Counted from the stretch's first letter, positions 1 through 5,381 are shown. The stretch: 5,381 nt of DNA from Puniceicoccales bacterium (GCA_031267435.1 JAIRZB010000041.1:1-5381), one strand, 5' to 3'. The notes: a model not told the origin generated them from the letters alone. Numbers and translations are program-made.

Positions 1-81
1 CTCCTCCATAGGTCCTGGCGATGGCCTCCAACTCATTCCGTAGCTGTTGATTCGGATTTTGTTGGTATTGAAGGACTTTTT
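1..81. repeat. 81-bp perfect direct repeat, unit 1
   Basis: Positions 1-81 are identical, base for base, to 576-656 in the same orientation; the first mismatches are at 82 and 86. The block lies inside the two paralogous small genes and covers roughly the last 26 visible codons of copy B. It touches the window edge, so the identical tract may be longer. Because the rest of the two genes is clearly diverged, this block looks like recent gene conversion and not simple retention from the duplication. Confidence 0.9.
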
Positions 82-343
82 TTGCAATTTCAATCAAATC
101 CATAAAATAAGCTATAGCAACCTCTGCTTTCTCTTTTTTATTACGTGTATCTAACCCATTCTGCAATTTTTCTATAAAATTTTGTACTTTTCCCTCAAAA
201 GTATCCACATGTTGTTGATTTACATTGCCTATTAATGAAAACATTGCCTGAGATACTTCCGATACGGGATTAGCAAAACTTACACTGGAGCCATAGAAAA
301 CAGAAAACACACCTAAAACTTTAATTAAACTTAATTTTTTCAT
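1..343 (-). CDS. Small exported protein, copy B (3' end outside window)
   Basis: Partial gene; 114 codons are visible from an ATG at 343 to the left edge with no stop. I do not recognise the family. The protein begins with a clear Sec signal peptide: MKK, then a hydrophobic stretch around LIKVLGVFSVF, with a likely cleavage after SFA at residue 24. The mature part looks helical and charged (lysine/glutamate-rich, residues 45-80), with no cysteine and no membrane segment. It is a paralogue of the gene at 502-924: both have the same signal-peptide layout, both contain LIGNVNQQ near residue 40, and both contain QYQQNPNQQLRNELE near residue 90. Overall about half the residues match, with one two-residue gap. 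A good ribosome binding site (AGAAGGG, 7 nt before the ATG) and a promoter-like site precede it, so it is probably expressed independently. The function is unknown. Its association with an M91-like peptidase gene in the other copy suggests a partner role, which is inference. Confidence 0.85.
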   Translation of the reverse strand, partial: MKKLSLIKVLGVFSVFYGSSVSFANPVSEVSQAMFSLIGNVNQQHVDTFEGKVQNFIEKLQNGLDTRNKKEKAEVAIAYFMDLIEIAKKVLQYQQNPNQQLRNELEAIARTYGG

Positions 344-350
344 AAAAACA

Positions 351-357
351 CCCTTCT
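351..357 (-). promoter_or_regulatory. Ribosome binding site of small gene copy B
   Basis: The minus strand reads AGAAGGG, ending 7 nt before the ATG at 343. It supports that ATG as the start, which is also where the signal peptide begins and where paralogue copy A aligns. Confidence 0.65.
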
Positions 358-374
358 AAAAACTCATTTTTGAC

Positions 375-403
375 ATTAAATAACAACAAACCAACATTGT
401 CAC
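375..403 (-). promoter_or_regulatory. Putative sigma-70 promoter for small gene copy B
   Basis: On the minus strand a -35-like GTGACA (403-398, 5 of 6 consensus bases) is followed after exactly 17 bp by a -10-like TTTAAT (380-375, 5 of 6). The expected transcription start is near 368, giving a leader of about 25 nt before the ATG at 343 that contains the ribosome binding site. The site lies just downstream of the decayed peptidase fragment, where an orphaned copy B would need its own promoter. In AT-rich DNA such matches can arise by chance. Confidence 0.45.
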
Positions 404-409
404 CCCTTA

Positions 410-496
410 TTATTGCGCCGCTTCCCCAGAAACTAAATTCCAGTTATTTATTGTGGGGCCACCATTCGCGCTCACAATCGCATTACAACAATTTTC
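410..496 (-). pseudogene. C-terminal remnant of a second M91-like peptidase gene
   Basis: This stretch between the two small genes has no start codon but encodes, in one frame, 28 residues ending in TAA TAA. They align with the last 26 residues of the peptidase at 952-2307. The remnant starts ENCC and the intact gene has KNCC; both then share IV, later a P, INNW, and GEA close to the stop. The remnant carries a four-residue excess between IV and INNW. About half the aligned positions match. The relative position is the same in both cases, immediately upstream of a small exported-protein gene. This is best read as the end of a duplicated peptidase gene whose first 420 or so codons were deleted. 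The left edge of the homology merges into the end of small gene copy A around 496-504. An alternative is chance similarity, which I think unlikely given the NCC, INNW and GEA matches in order. Confidence 0.7.
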
Positions 497-501
497 TAAA
501 T

Positions 502-924
502 TTACAGGGCATCTGAATCTGGCAAAGCAACCACTGGCGGTGGCGGTGGCAGAGACCATATAAGTTCACGCACCTCTCCTCCATAGGTCCTGGCGATGGC
601 CTCCAACTCATTCCGTAGCTGTTGATTCGGATTTTGTTGGTATTGAAGGACTTTTTCTGCGATTTCTTGCAACTCCCTAAGCCAAGCTATTCCAATCTTT
701 GTCTTTATCTTTTTTTTACGTGCATTTAACTTTTCTTGCAACCCTCCTATAAATTCTCCTATTTTCGTTTTGAAAGTACTCACACTTTGCTGATTTACAT
801 TACCTATTAACAAAGACATTGCCTCAAATCCTCTTTCCACTAATGTGGGGCTAGCAAAACTCATATTAAAACTTTCAAAAATAGAAAACACGACCAAATT
901 CTTAATTAAATTTAACTTTTTCAT
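502..924 (-). CDS. Small exported protein, copy A
   Basis: This is a 140-residue protein of unrecognised family. I chose the ATG at 924: an in-frame TTG at 939 would add five residues (MKKCF), but the ATG matches the start of paralogue copy B and has a GAAGAAG ribosome binding site 6 nt upstream. It has a Sec signal peptide (MKKLNLIK, then a hydrophobic run) with likely cleavage after SFA at residue 24. The mature region is lysine/glutamate-rich and predicted helical, has no cysteines, and ends in a proline-rich tail with PPPPP and the terminal residues ALPDSDAL. It begins 27 nt after the stop of the M91-like peptidase, so the two are probably one operon and both products are exported. A role as inhibitor, chaperone or partner of the peptidase is possible but only inferred. 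The 3' end abuts a peptidase-gene remnant, so the present stop might have arisen at a deletion junction. Confidence 0.85.
   Translation of the reverse strand: MKKLNLIKNLVVFSIFESFNMSFASPTLVERGFEAMSLLIGNVNQQSVSTFKTKIGEFIGGLQEKLNARKKKIKTKIGIAWLRELQEIAEKVLQYQQNPNQQLRNELEAIARTYGGEVRELIWSLPPPPPVVALPDSDAL
576..656. repeat. 81-bp perfect direct repeat, unit 2
   Basis: This is identical to positions 1-81 in direct orientation, at an offset of 575 bp. It lies in the 3' half of small gene copy A and encodes the VLQYQQNPNQQLRNELE region up to TYGGE. Silent positions are conserved along with coding ones, whereas sequence immediately to the right diverges. Confidence 0.9.
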
Positions 925-951
925 AAAACACTTCTTCAAAAATTATTATTA

Positions 952-2307
952 TTATGGAACTAATGCTTCTCCGTTAGTAAATCCCCAATTATTTATTTGC
1001 GGATTCACGATTTTATCACAGCAATTCTTCGCCACCAAATGAGCTAACTGAAACTTATACATTTTCTGCAAGGTTTTGATAACATTCGGATTTATAAAAT
1101 ATCCATGGCCAAAACGCATGCGAACAGGAACGCCGGCGGTATGCCTCGCCATTCTATAGGCATTCTCCGACAGGTCATCCCCTTCGTAAAATGCACACTC
1201 CGGAGGCAAATACCCAACTGTTCCAGCTGTATTAGTAGCGGCCAAAAAACCACCCGGATCATTTGACAATAGTGCATCTGGATGAAATAAATCCACCTCC
1301 GCTTGGGTATTATAATTAGGCGCACCCAATATTGTTCTCATTTCTTGATGATCCATTCCTCCCCACGTAAACTGTTCACTAACATTTCCATAATAACACC
1401 TACTTAAATACATATATCGAGACGGATTACATGCTTCGATACCTTCGTCAAAGAACCTGACCGGATGTCTTAGGAATTGAAACCAATGTAACATTTCATG
1501 GAACAAACCTATGTCCAAATCGTCTTGCCCTGAATCCATACTTAATTGATCATTTATTATTTGGACAAAATCCGACGCATTATCATTCGGATTAAAATTT
1601 ATTTCCCAACTCCAATCTGGGCATCGCTGAAATTCAGTTTCACTGGCTGCTCCCGAAAAGACAATGTTAATCGACCTACCATTATTTCTCCCGGACAATA
1701 CATTATTAAAAACTGTGAGCCTTTCACACCATCCATATCCATTTCCTCCCATAACCTGCCTTCTAATTTCTATGAGAAGCCTGTAAAGTAGTACCCGTCC
1801 AACCGGATTAGCTGCCATTGTTAAAAAAGCCCCATCGAAGCTTGCTTGTATTACGTTATTTTGAATCGACACGATTGGCCTTACTGTTAGGGGCGCAACA
1901 TTCGCTGCAAACCCAAACCTTTCCGCAAAAAATGCATCCACATACCACTGCGTAATCGATGAACCGGGATTGTTCGCATCCACATTCGCGCAGGACCATC
2001 GGGCCGCCTCTGGAGTCGTCGGCTGATTGCCATTCATCGGAAAATAGATATCCGCATTGGCAGCCGTTGAATCCTGCAACGTAAAATGCTCAAATATTTG
2101 TACCGCTCCTGCCAGCGGTGCACCTCTCGTAGAAAGAAGTGGAGGAGGATTTTGTGTACAATCTACACAACCTGCGCACATTCCAGGAGTTTCCACTGGA
2201 AAATCCAAATGTGCCGCCGCTGGGAATACGGAAGTATTACATAACGACAGTAAGCAAACTGTACAAAACACTACCGGCTTAAAAATCTTGCGACTATATG
2301 GAAACAT
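952..2307 (-). CDS. Predicted secreted zinc metallopeptidase, M91 (NleD-like) family
   Basis: This is a 451-residue protein. An N-terminal signal peptide (basic SRKIFK, hydrophobic VVFCTVCLLSL, probable cleavage near FPAAA at residues 28-32) predicts Sec export. The core carries the zinc signature HEMLH at residues 270-274 within GLFHEMLHWFQF. Several other segments fit the M91/NleD effector-peptidase pattern: NPVGRVLLYRLLIEIRR at 167-183, EINFNP at 235-240, HQEMRTILG at 320-328, and LSENAYRM followed by GVPVRMRFGH at 379-401. Known family members such as enterobacterial NleD are injected effectors that cleave host MAP kinases; this substrate is unknown. The mature chain has 11 cysteines, including CAGCVDC at 44-50 and a CC pair at 429-430, which suits an exported, disulfide-bonded protein. 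The ATG at 2307 is the first usual start after the ribF stop, although no clear ribosome binding site precedes it. The gene ends in four consecutive TAA codons, and a small exported-protein gene follows 27 nt later. Confidence 0.8.
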   Translation of the reverse strand: MFPYSRKIFKPVVFCTVCLLSLCNTSVFPAAAHLDFPVETPGMCAGCVDCTQNPPPLLSTRGAPLAGAVQIFEHFTLQDSTAANADIYFPMNGNQPTTPEAARWSCANVDANNPGSSITQWYVDAFFAERFGFAANVAPLTVRPIVSIQNNVIQASFDGAFLTMAANPVGRVLLYRLLIEIRRQVMGGNGYGWCERLTVFNNVLSGRNNGRSINIVFSGAASETEFQRCPDWSWEINFNPNDNASDFVQIINDQLSMDSGQDDLDIGLFHEMLHWFQFLRHPVRFFDEGIEACNPSRYMYLSRCYYGNVSEQFTWGGMDHQEMRTILGAPNYNTQAEVDLFHPDALLSNDPGGFLAATNTAGTVGYLPPECAFYEGDDLSENAYRMARHTAGVPVRMRFGHGYFINPNVIKTLQKMYKFQLAHLVAKNCCDKIVNPQINNWGFTNGEALVP

Positions 2308-2368
2308 AGTGCAGCATTGGATATCAATAAAAAACCAATGGCAAGTGTTTATTTGCGAATTAATGATT

Positions 2369-2396
2369 TTTATGATGTTTTTACCATCAACGTCAA
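2369..2396 (-). promoter_or_regulatory. Putative promoter of the peptidase / small protein unit
   Basis: In the 103-nt gap after ribF the minus strand has TTGACG (2396-2391, 5 of 6 match to -35), a 16-bp spacer, and CATAAA (2374-2369, 4 of 6 match to -10). Transcription would start near 2361, leaving a leader of about 55 nt. The leader holds a short inverted repeat (CATTGG / CCAATG, loop 14 nt) close to the ATG, of unknown relevance. No terminator is visible after ribF, so read-through from truB-ribF is also possible. Confidence 0.35.
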
Positions 2397-2410
2397 TACT
2401 CCACCGTTTC

Positions 2411-3346
2411 CTAAAACAAATGATCCATTCGGTTTTTGGCGATTTTTATGTCGTGGCGAATCTGCTCGACTAATAATGCCTGCGATGTAAATCGCTTCTC
2501 CTCACGTATGTAACTCCAAATTTGAACTTCGATCGTCTTGCTTTGCTCATGTAAAATAACTGGATCAAAACTGTAAACTTCCAAACTAACCTCCGCAATA
2601 TCCTCAAAAAATGTCGGCCGTACACCAAAATTCGCTATTCCCCAAATGGGCTCCCTCCCATTACCTAGACGGTAGCGCACCAAGTAGACTCCAAATTTCA
2701 AAAGTAAATCATTCTTAAAGCAAATGTTTAATGTCGGGTAACCTAGCTTTCGCGCAATCCCCCTGCCCTTGGATACCATTCCCGTTAAACAATAGGGATA
2801 GCCCAACATCCGGTTCGCCCGGTCAATGTGCCCATCGTTGAGACATTTGCGAATATTTGAACTGCTTACCCGCTGATTCTCGAAAAATATGGACTCCTGT
2901 ACTTTAATCTCAAAATCATAGGCCTGATCCCGTAAAAACCATGAATCCCCTTCGCAACCTTGGCCGAATTTAAAATTTTCGCCGATGCAAATCCCTGCTA
3001 TCCGATGAAATTTTTTTTCTAGGAAAGGAATAAAATCCTTTGCCCGGATCGCACCGAATACCTCCGTGAAGCATTGCTCAATAAAATAATCTACGGCCAA
3101 AATTTTTATCCGTTCGACTTTTTGTTCCCGCGTTGAAATGAGCTTCTTAGGACGGTTTAAAATGACCGACGGATGGGGCCAAAAGGAGTAAACTGCCGCC
3201 GCTGCATGGAGACGCTGCGCCTCATTGCGCGCCGATACGATGACCGCCTGATGCCCGATGTGTATGCCGTCAAATGCTCCCAATGCCAATACAACGGGCC
3301 GATCAATGGGGATAAAATCATCCCTCGCTGTTAAAATTTGCTCCAT
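2411..3346 (-). CDS. ribF: Bifunctional riboflavin kinase / FAD synthetase RibF
   Basis: This cytoplasmic enzyme phosphorylates riboflavin to FMN and adenylylates FMN to FAD. It has 311 residues from the ATG at 3346, normal for the family; a GTG at 3349 directly before it would add one residue. The N-terminal nucleotidyltransferase domain shows GAFDGIHIGH (23-32, with the HxGH motif), GENFKFGQGCEGD (122-134) and SSSNIR (161-166). The C-terminal riboflavin kinase domain shows KLGYPTLN (200-207), GVY (219-221), NFGVRPTF (239-246), and LEVYSFD (255-261) with the expected catalytic Glu, then YIREEKRF. All key motifs are intact. The start lies 6 nt after the truB stop, with AGG in the overlap region as a ribosome binding site, so the two genes are co-transcribed and probably translationally coupled. 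Confidence 0.97.
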   Translation of the reverse strand: MEQILTARDDFIPIDRPVVLALGAFDGIHIGHQAVIVSARNEAQRLHAAAAVYSFWPHPSVILNRPKKLISTREQKVERIKILAVDYFIEQCFTEVFGAIRAKDFIPFLEKKFHRIAGICIGENFKFGQGCEGDSWFLRDQAYDFEIKVQESIFFENQRVSSSNIRKCLNDGHIDRANRMLGYPYCLTGMVSKGRGIARKLGYPTLNICFKNDLLLKFGVYLVRYRLGNGREPIWGIANFGVRPTFFEDIAEVSLEVYSFDPVILHEQSKTIEVQIWSYIREEKRFTSQALLVEQIRHDIKIAKNRMDHLF

Positions 3347-3352
3347 CACTAC

Positions 3353-4039
3353 CTATAGAATGTCCGTAATTGCCAAGAGATAATGCCTAATTTCGTCGTA
3401 CTCCATCGCTAAAAGATTCTCCAATGTTACCGCCTGATCCAATCGAAAATTTCCTGCTTTCGTCCGCCGCAATTGCGACAAATAGGACCCGCAGCCTAGT
3501 TTTTGCCCCATATCATGGGCCAACGTCCGCACGTACGTTCCCTTCGAACACGCCACCGTAAAAGTTATGTAGGGTAGCGAAATTTCATGAATTGAAAACT
3601 CATAAATTTTCGCCAGTCGCGGTTCGCGCTCGATCGTTTTACCCATTCGAGCTAATTTATAGAGCGGCCGACCGTTAACCTTCTTAGCAGAAAACATGGG
3701 CGGTAACTGCCACTGATCCCCTAAAAATTGCCGTGCACATTGGTGAATCTCCCCATCCGAAATACGAATATCATGGGTTGCGACGATCTCACCTTCGCTA
3801 TCGTAGGAATCCGTTTCCTGGCCAAGGCAGAGCACTCCTGCGTAGGTTTTATCCTGATTGGTAACGTACTGAGAAATTTTTGTCGCATTGCCGATAAGTA
3901 AAACAAGCAGTCCAGTTGCCGAGGGATCCAGGGTCCCCGCGTGGCCAATTTTCCGAACCCCTAACCGATGGCGCAACTTGGCTACAACATCATGCGACGT
4001 CCATTCCTTTGGCTTATCAACTAATAAAACACCGTTCAT
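3353..4039 (-). CDS. truB: tRNA pseudouridine(55) synthase TruB
   Basis: This enzyme converts uridine 55 in the T-loop of elongator tRNAs to pseudouridine. It has 228 residues. Family motifs are present in order: LLVDKPKEWTSHDVV (5-19); GHAGTLDPSATGLL (32-45) with the catalytic Asp at 38; KTYAGVL (64-70) with the conserved Tyr at 66, the same spacing from the Asp as D48/Y76 in E. coli; QLPPMFSAKKVNG (111-123) followed by LYKLAR; and KGTYVRTLAHDMG (166-178). The protein ends soon after the catalytic domain and so lacks the C-terminal PUA-like extension of E. coli TruB, as do many shorter family members. The ATG at 4039 is fixed by the motif just after it. Its ribosome binding site is weak (GGA about 8 nt upstream). 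Position directly before ribF is a common bacterial arrangement. Confidence 0.97.
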   Translation of the reverse strand: MNGVLLVDKPKEWTSHDVVAKLRHRLGVRKIGHAGTLDPSATGLLVLLIGNATKISQYVTNQDKTYAGVLCLGQETDSYDSEGEIVATHDIRISDGEIHQCARQFLGDQWQLPPMFSAKKVNGRPLYKLARMGKTIEREPRLAKIYEFSIHEISLPYITFTVACSKGTYVRTLAHDMGQKLGCGSYLSQLRRTKAGNFRLDQAVTLENLLAMEYDEIRHYLLAITDIL

Positions 4040-4128
4040 GGATGATTTCCAGAGAAGGAATTTAGTTGCACTTGCAATGCAAAAGCCCCAAATATTAAAA
4101 ATAAAGCGAGAAAATAATCCCGCTCCAT
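4036..4128 (-). CDS. Candidate 30-residue hydrophobic small ORF before truB
   Basis: An ATG at 4128 opens 30 codons whose TGA overlaps the truB ATG as ATGA, an arrangement typical of translational coupling. The product has one hydrophobic segment, YFLALFLIFGAFALQV (residues 5-20), flanked by MERD and a polar tail, so it could be a single-pass membrane peptide. Against it: there is no convincing ribosome binding site, and its first third coincides with a terminator-like hairpin. An AT-rich spacer can give such an ORF by chance. Real but low confidence. Confidence 0.25.
   Translation of the reverse strand: MERDYFLALFLIFGAFALQVQLNSFSGNHP
4097..4124 (-). terminator. Putative intrinsic terminator after the Rpn-family gene
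   Basis: On the minus strand AGCGGGA (4124-4118) pairs with TCTCGCT (4111-4105) as a 7-bp stem with one G-U pair and a 6-nt loop, followed by TTATTTTT (4104-4097). It sits 30 nt past the stop of the nuclease gene. If it works, truB-ribF needs a promoter in the remaining 57 nt before truB, and I see no convincing one there, so it may be leaky or only partly used. Confidence 0.5.
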
Positions 4129-4154
4129 TGTCTGTGAATTTAATTTTTAATGCA

Positions 4155-5282
4155 CTATTCCGCCATTAAATTTCTAACTCGGAGCTCCCGAAGGAACGCT
4201 TCATAATTCTCTTCCGTTTTATTGGCGGCATTGTTTAAGCTTTCCCAAATTCCCCGCACAAATGCTCCATCCAATGATTTTTTCCTAATTTCTTCAACAT
4301 CATCATCATCGATTGCCCTACCTTTGATGAAATTTTTCATGAGCATTTCTATCATTTTTCGTTTTTCCCCTTCTTCGCGACCTCTTCTTTCGAATGCCCG
4401 TGCCGTTGCTTCGCCACCAAAGATCCTCTCATATTCTTCCTGCAGCGCTTCATCAGTAATTCCTTTATGGTTTAATATCATTAAAGCTCCTTTCACTTCC
4501 TCACAACCAACACCCACCGGTACAACATATCGATGATTTTCTTCTTTATCTTTAGCCTCCTGTGCCCACCATTGCACACCCAACAATTTTAACCACTCTT
4601 TACCATTTTCGTTTAAGGATTGCGATTTCGACATAATCTGAACTGCATTACCTTCGTTTATTTTCCTAACGATGGATGGAAGGCTAATTAATTTCGACAA
4701 ATCCTTAAGCATAATTGAACTGGATGGATCAACAAATGATATGCTACCAGTTTCCTGATCTTCTATGGCAGTAACCAGCATTGCATTTGCTACCGATGGG
4801 AATGTATGTTCATAATTTAAGAAAGCAATCACTTTCATGCTATCTTCTTCTACATTTAATTTTTTCTGTAAAGTTTTTCTATAGTTCAGAAAATCTCTTA
4901 TTCTACCGGGCACATCTGCCCGTTGCATTTCTATGTCAAAATAGATAAAAAATACTTCCGACTGCCGCTGATTCTTTTTTTGAATGGTACATTTGCAAAC
5001 AATGTCGCAACGTAATACTCTTAATGCTTGCCCAGCTCCTTTATCATTTTCCATTTTCAGCGATTCCGTATCGCACAGCTCCACTTTAATTATATGCTCA
5101 CTGTCGGATTTTTTTTCAAACTCCGGATAAATAATACTATTCAATAAAGATTTTAAACGTCCTAGAGCATGTTCCTGATCTCCCCATTCACCAAGTCCAT
5201 CGCTAGGCGTAAACAATGATTTAAACGTTAAATCATAGGTCGGATTGGCTATGAGCACGCATTCACCTGAAACATAACTCAC
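4155..5282 (-). CDS. Rpn-family / PDDEXK_2 nuclease (transposase-like)
   Basis: This is a PD-(D/E)XK-type nuclease of the Rpn / 'PDDEXK_2 family transposase' group. Related Rpn proteins are DNA endonucleases that promote RecA-independent recombination, and some relatives act in phage defence. There are 375 residues from the GTG at 5282. The family opening NPTYDLTFKSLF is at 13-24. The nuclease core has RCDIVCK with Asp 93, then FDIEMQ (115-120) supplying Glu 118 and Gln 120 in place of E-x-K, followed by RIRDFLNYRK (127-136). The usual charged C-terminal segment FERRGREEGEKRKMIEMLMK is at 298-317, then an Asp run and EI. The active-site residues look intact. The GTG has a strong AAGGAG site 5 nt upstream, but the reading frame stays open for 33 more codons to the window edge, so the protein could be longer. 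Such genes are often multicopy in symbiont genomes. A terminator-like hairpin follows. Confidence 0.85.
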   Translation of the reverse strand: MSYVSGECVLIANPTYDLTFKSLFTPSDGLGEWGDQEHALGRLKSLLNSIIYPEFEKKSDSEHIIKVELCDTESLKMENDKGAGQALRVLRCDIVCKCTIQKKNQRQSEVFFIYFDIEMQRADVPGRIRDFLNYRKTLQKKLNVEEDSMKVIAFLNYEHTFPSVANAMLVTAIEDQETGSISFVDPSSSIMLKDLSKLISLPSIVRKINEGNAVQIMSKSQSLNENGKEWLKLLGVQWWAQEAKDKEENHRYVVPVGVGCEEVKGALMILNHKGITDEALQEEYERIFGGEATARAFERRGREEGEKRKMIEMLMKNFIKGRAIDDDDVEEIRKKSLDGAFVRGIWESLNNAANKTEENYEAFLRELRVRNLMAE

Positions 5283-5287
5283 CTCTT

Positions 5288-5293
5288 CTCCTT
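5288..5293 (-). promoter_or_regulatory. Shine-Dalgarno supporting the GTG start at 5282
   Basis: The minus strand reads AAGGAG, five bases before the GTG. This is the best ribosome binding site in the window and the reason for preferring the GTG. It could still be coincidental coding sequence (Lys-Gly-Glu-Glu) if the ORF starts beyond the window. Confidence 0.5.
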
Positions 5294-5381
5294 TAATTTC
5301 GAAATCACATTGCCCATTTTTTGGGTTATCTTCATCGACTTGAAGATTTCGATAGGGTCCCCTAGCCCTCAGAAAAAGCGA

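Noticed and set aside
355..396. Minus-strand 13-codon ORF starting in the leader of small gene copy B
   Set aside because: It is very short and overlaps the proposed -10 region; although GGGGTGACA precedes its ATG, nothing else supports it.
447..475. Inverted repeat ATTGTG / CACAAT considered as a terminator after small gene copy A
   Set aside because: The loop is long, no U-rich tract follows on the minus strand, and it lies within the peptidase-derived remnant.
845..1042. Plus-strand 65-codon ORF across the peptidase / small gene A junction
   Set aside because: It is antisense to two supported genes; its hydrophobic, lysine- and phenylalanine-rich product is what AT-rich reverse strands give by chance.
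1092..1325. Minus-strand 77-codon ORF inside the peptidase gene
   Set aside because: It is an alternative frame within a well-supported coding region and shows no motif of its own.
2376..2392. Small hairpin TGATG / CATCA after ribF considered as a terminator
   Set aside because: It has only 5 bp of mostly weak pairs and no proper U tract; it falls inside the proposed promoter spacer.
2057..2473. Plus-strand 138-codon ORF antisense to the start of the peptidase gene
   Set aside because: It lies opposite the signal-peptide and N-terminal coding region and the promoter gap, has no recognisable domain, and the opposite strand has a clear protein family with motifs.
3888..4169. Plus-strand 93-codon ORF over the truB start
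   Set aside because: It is antisense to the conserved N-terminal motifs of TruB, with no ribosome binding site or family resemblance noted.
1..5381. Search for tRNA, rRNA, CRISPR array, riboswitch (including an FMN riboswitch before ribF) and insertion sequence ends
   Set aside because: No tRNA-like cloverleaf, no regularly spaced repeats and no terminal inverted repeats were seen; ribF abuts truB, leaving no room for a leader riboswitch.

Overview
The window is a bacterial chromosome segment in which every gene I can support lies on the minus strand, so transcription runs from the right edge to the left. The right half contains truB and ribF, a common bacterial neighbour pair that supplies tRNA pseudouridylation and FMN/FAD synthesis. 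The left half is accessory: a predicted Sec-exported zinc metallopeptidase and a duplicated family of small exported proteins that I do not recognise. The wording of the TruB and RibF motifs reminds me of the Verrucomicrobia/Chlamydiae side of the tree. The Rpn-type nuclease gene and the M91-like (NleD-like) peptidase suggest a host-associated lifestyle. Both statements are weak inference from memory of these families; no taxonomic marker in the window settles the matter.

Layout in transcription order (right to left). (1) 5282-4155: Rpn/PDDEXK_2 family nuclease. Its frame stays open to the right edge, so the true start may lie outside the window. (2) 4124-4097: a hairpin plus U-rich tract that looks like its terminator, overlapped by a 30-codon hydrophobic ORF whose stop overlaps the truB start. 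(3) 4039-3353 truB, then 3346-2411 ribF, nearly abutting and surely co-transcribed. (4) 2396-2369: a possible promoter. (5) 2307-952: secreted M91-like peptidase with HEMLH. (6) 924-502: small secreted protein, copy A, 27 nt downstream and probably in the same transcript. (7) 496-410: a decayed C-terminal piece of a second copy of the M91-like gene. (8) 403-375: a good promoter-like site. (9) 343 to the left edge: small secreted protein, copy B, cut by the window.

The most interesting point is the left end. The pair [M91-like peptidase + small exported protein] appears to have been duplicated in tandem. The second peptidase has been lost except for its last 28 codons, while the second small gene survived and seems to have its own promoter. 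The two small genes are clearly diverged over most of their length but share an 81-bp block of perfect identity that runs into the window edge, which points to recent gene conversion. The peptidase and small protein are both predicted to be exported and may work together; that link is inferred from context only.
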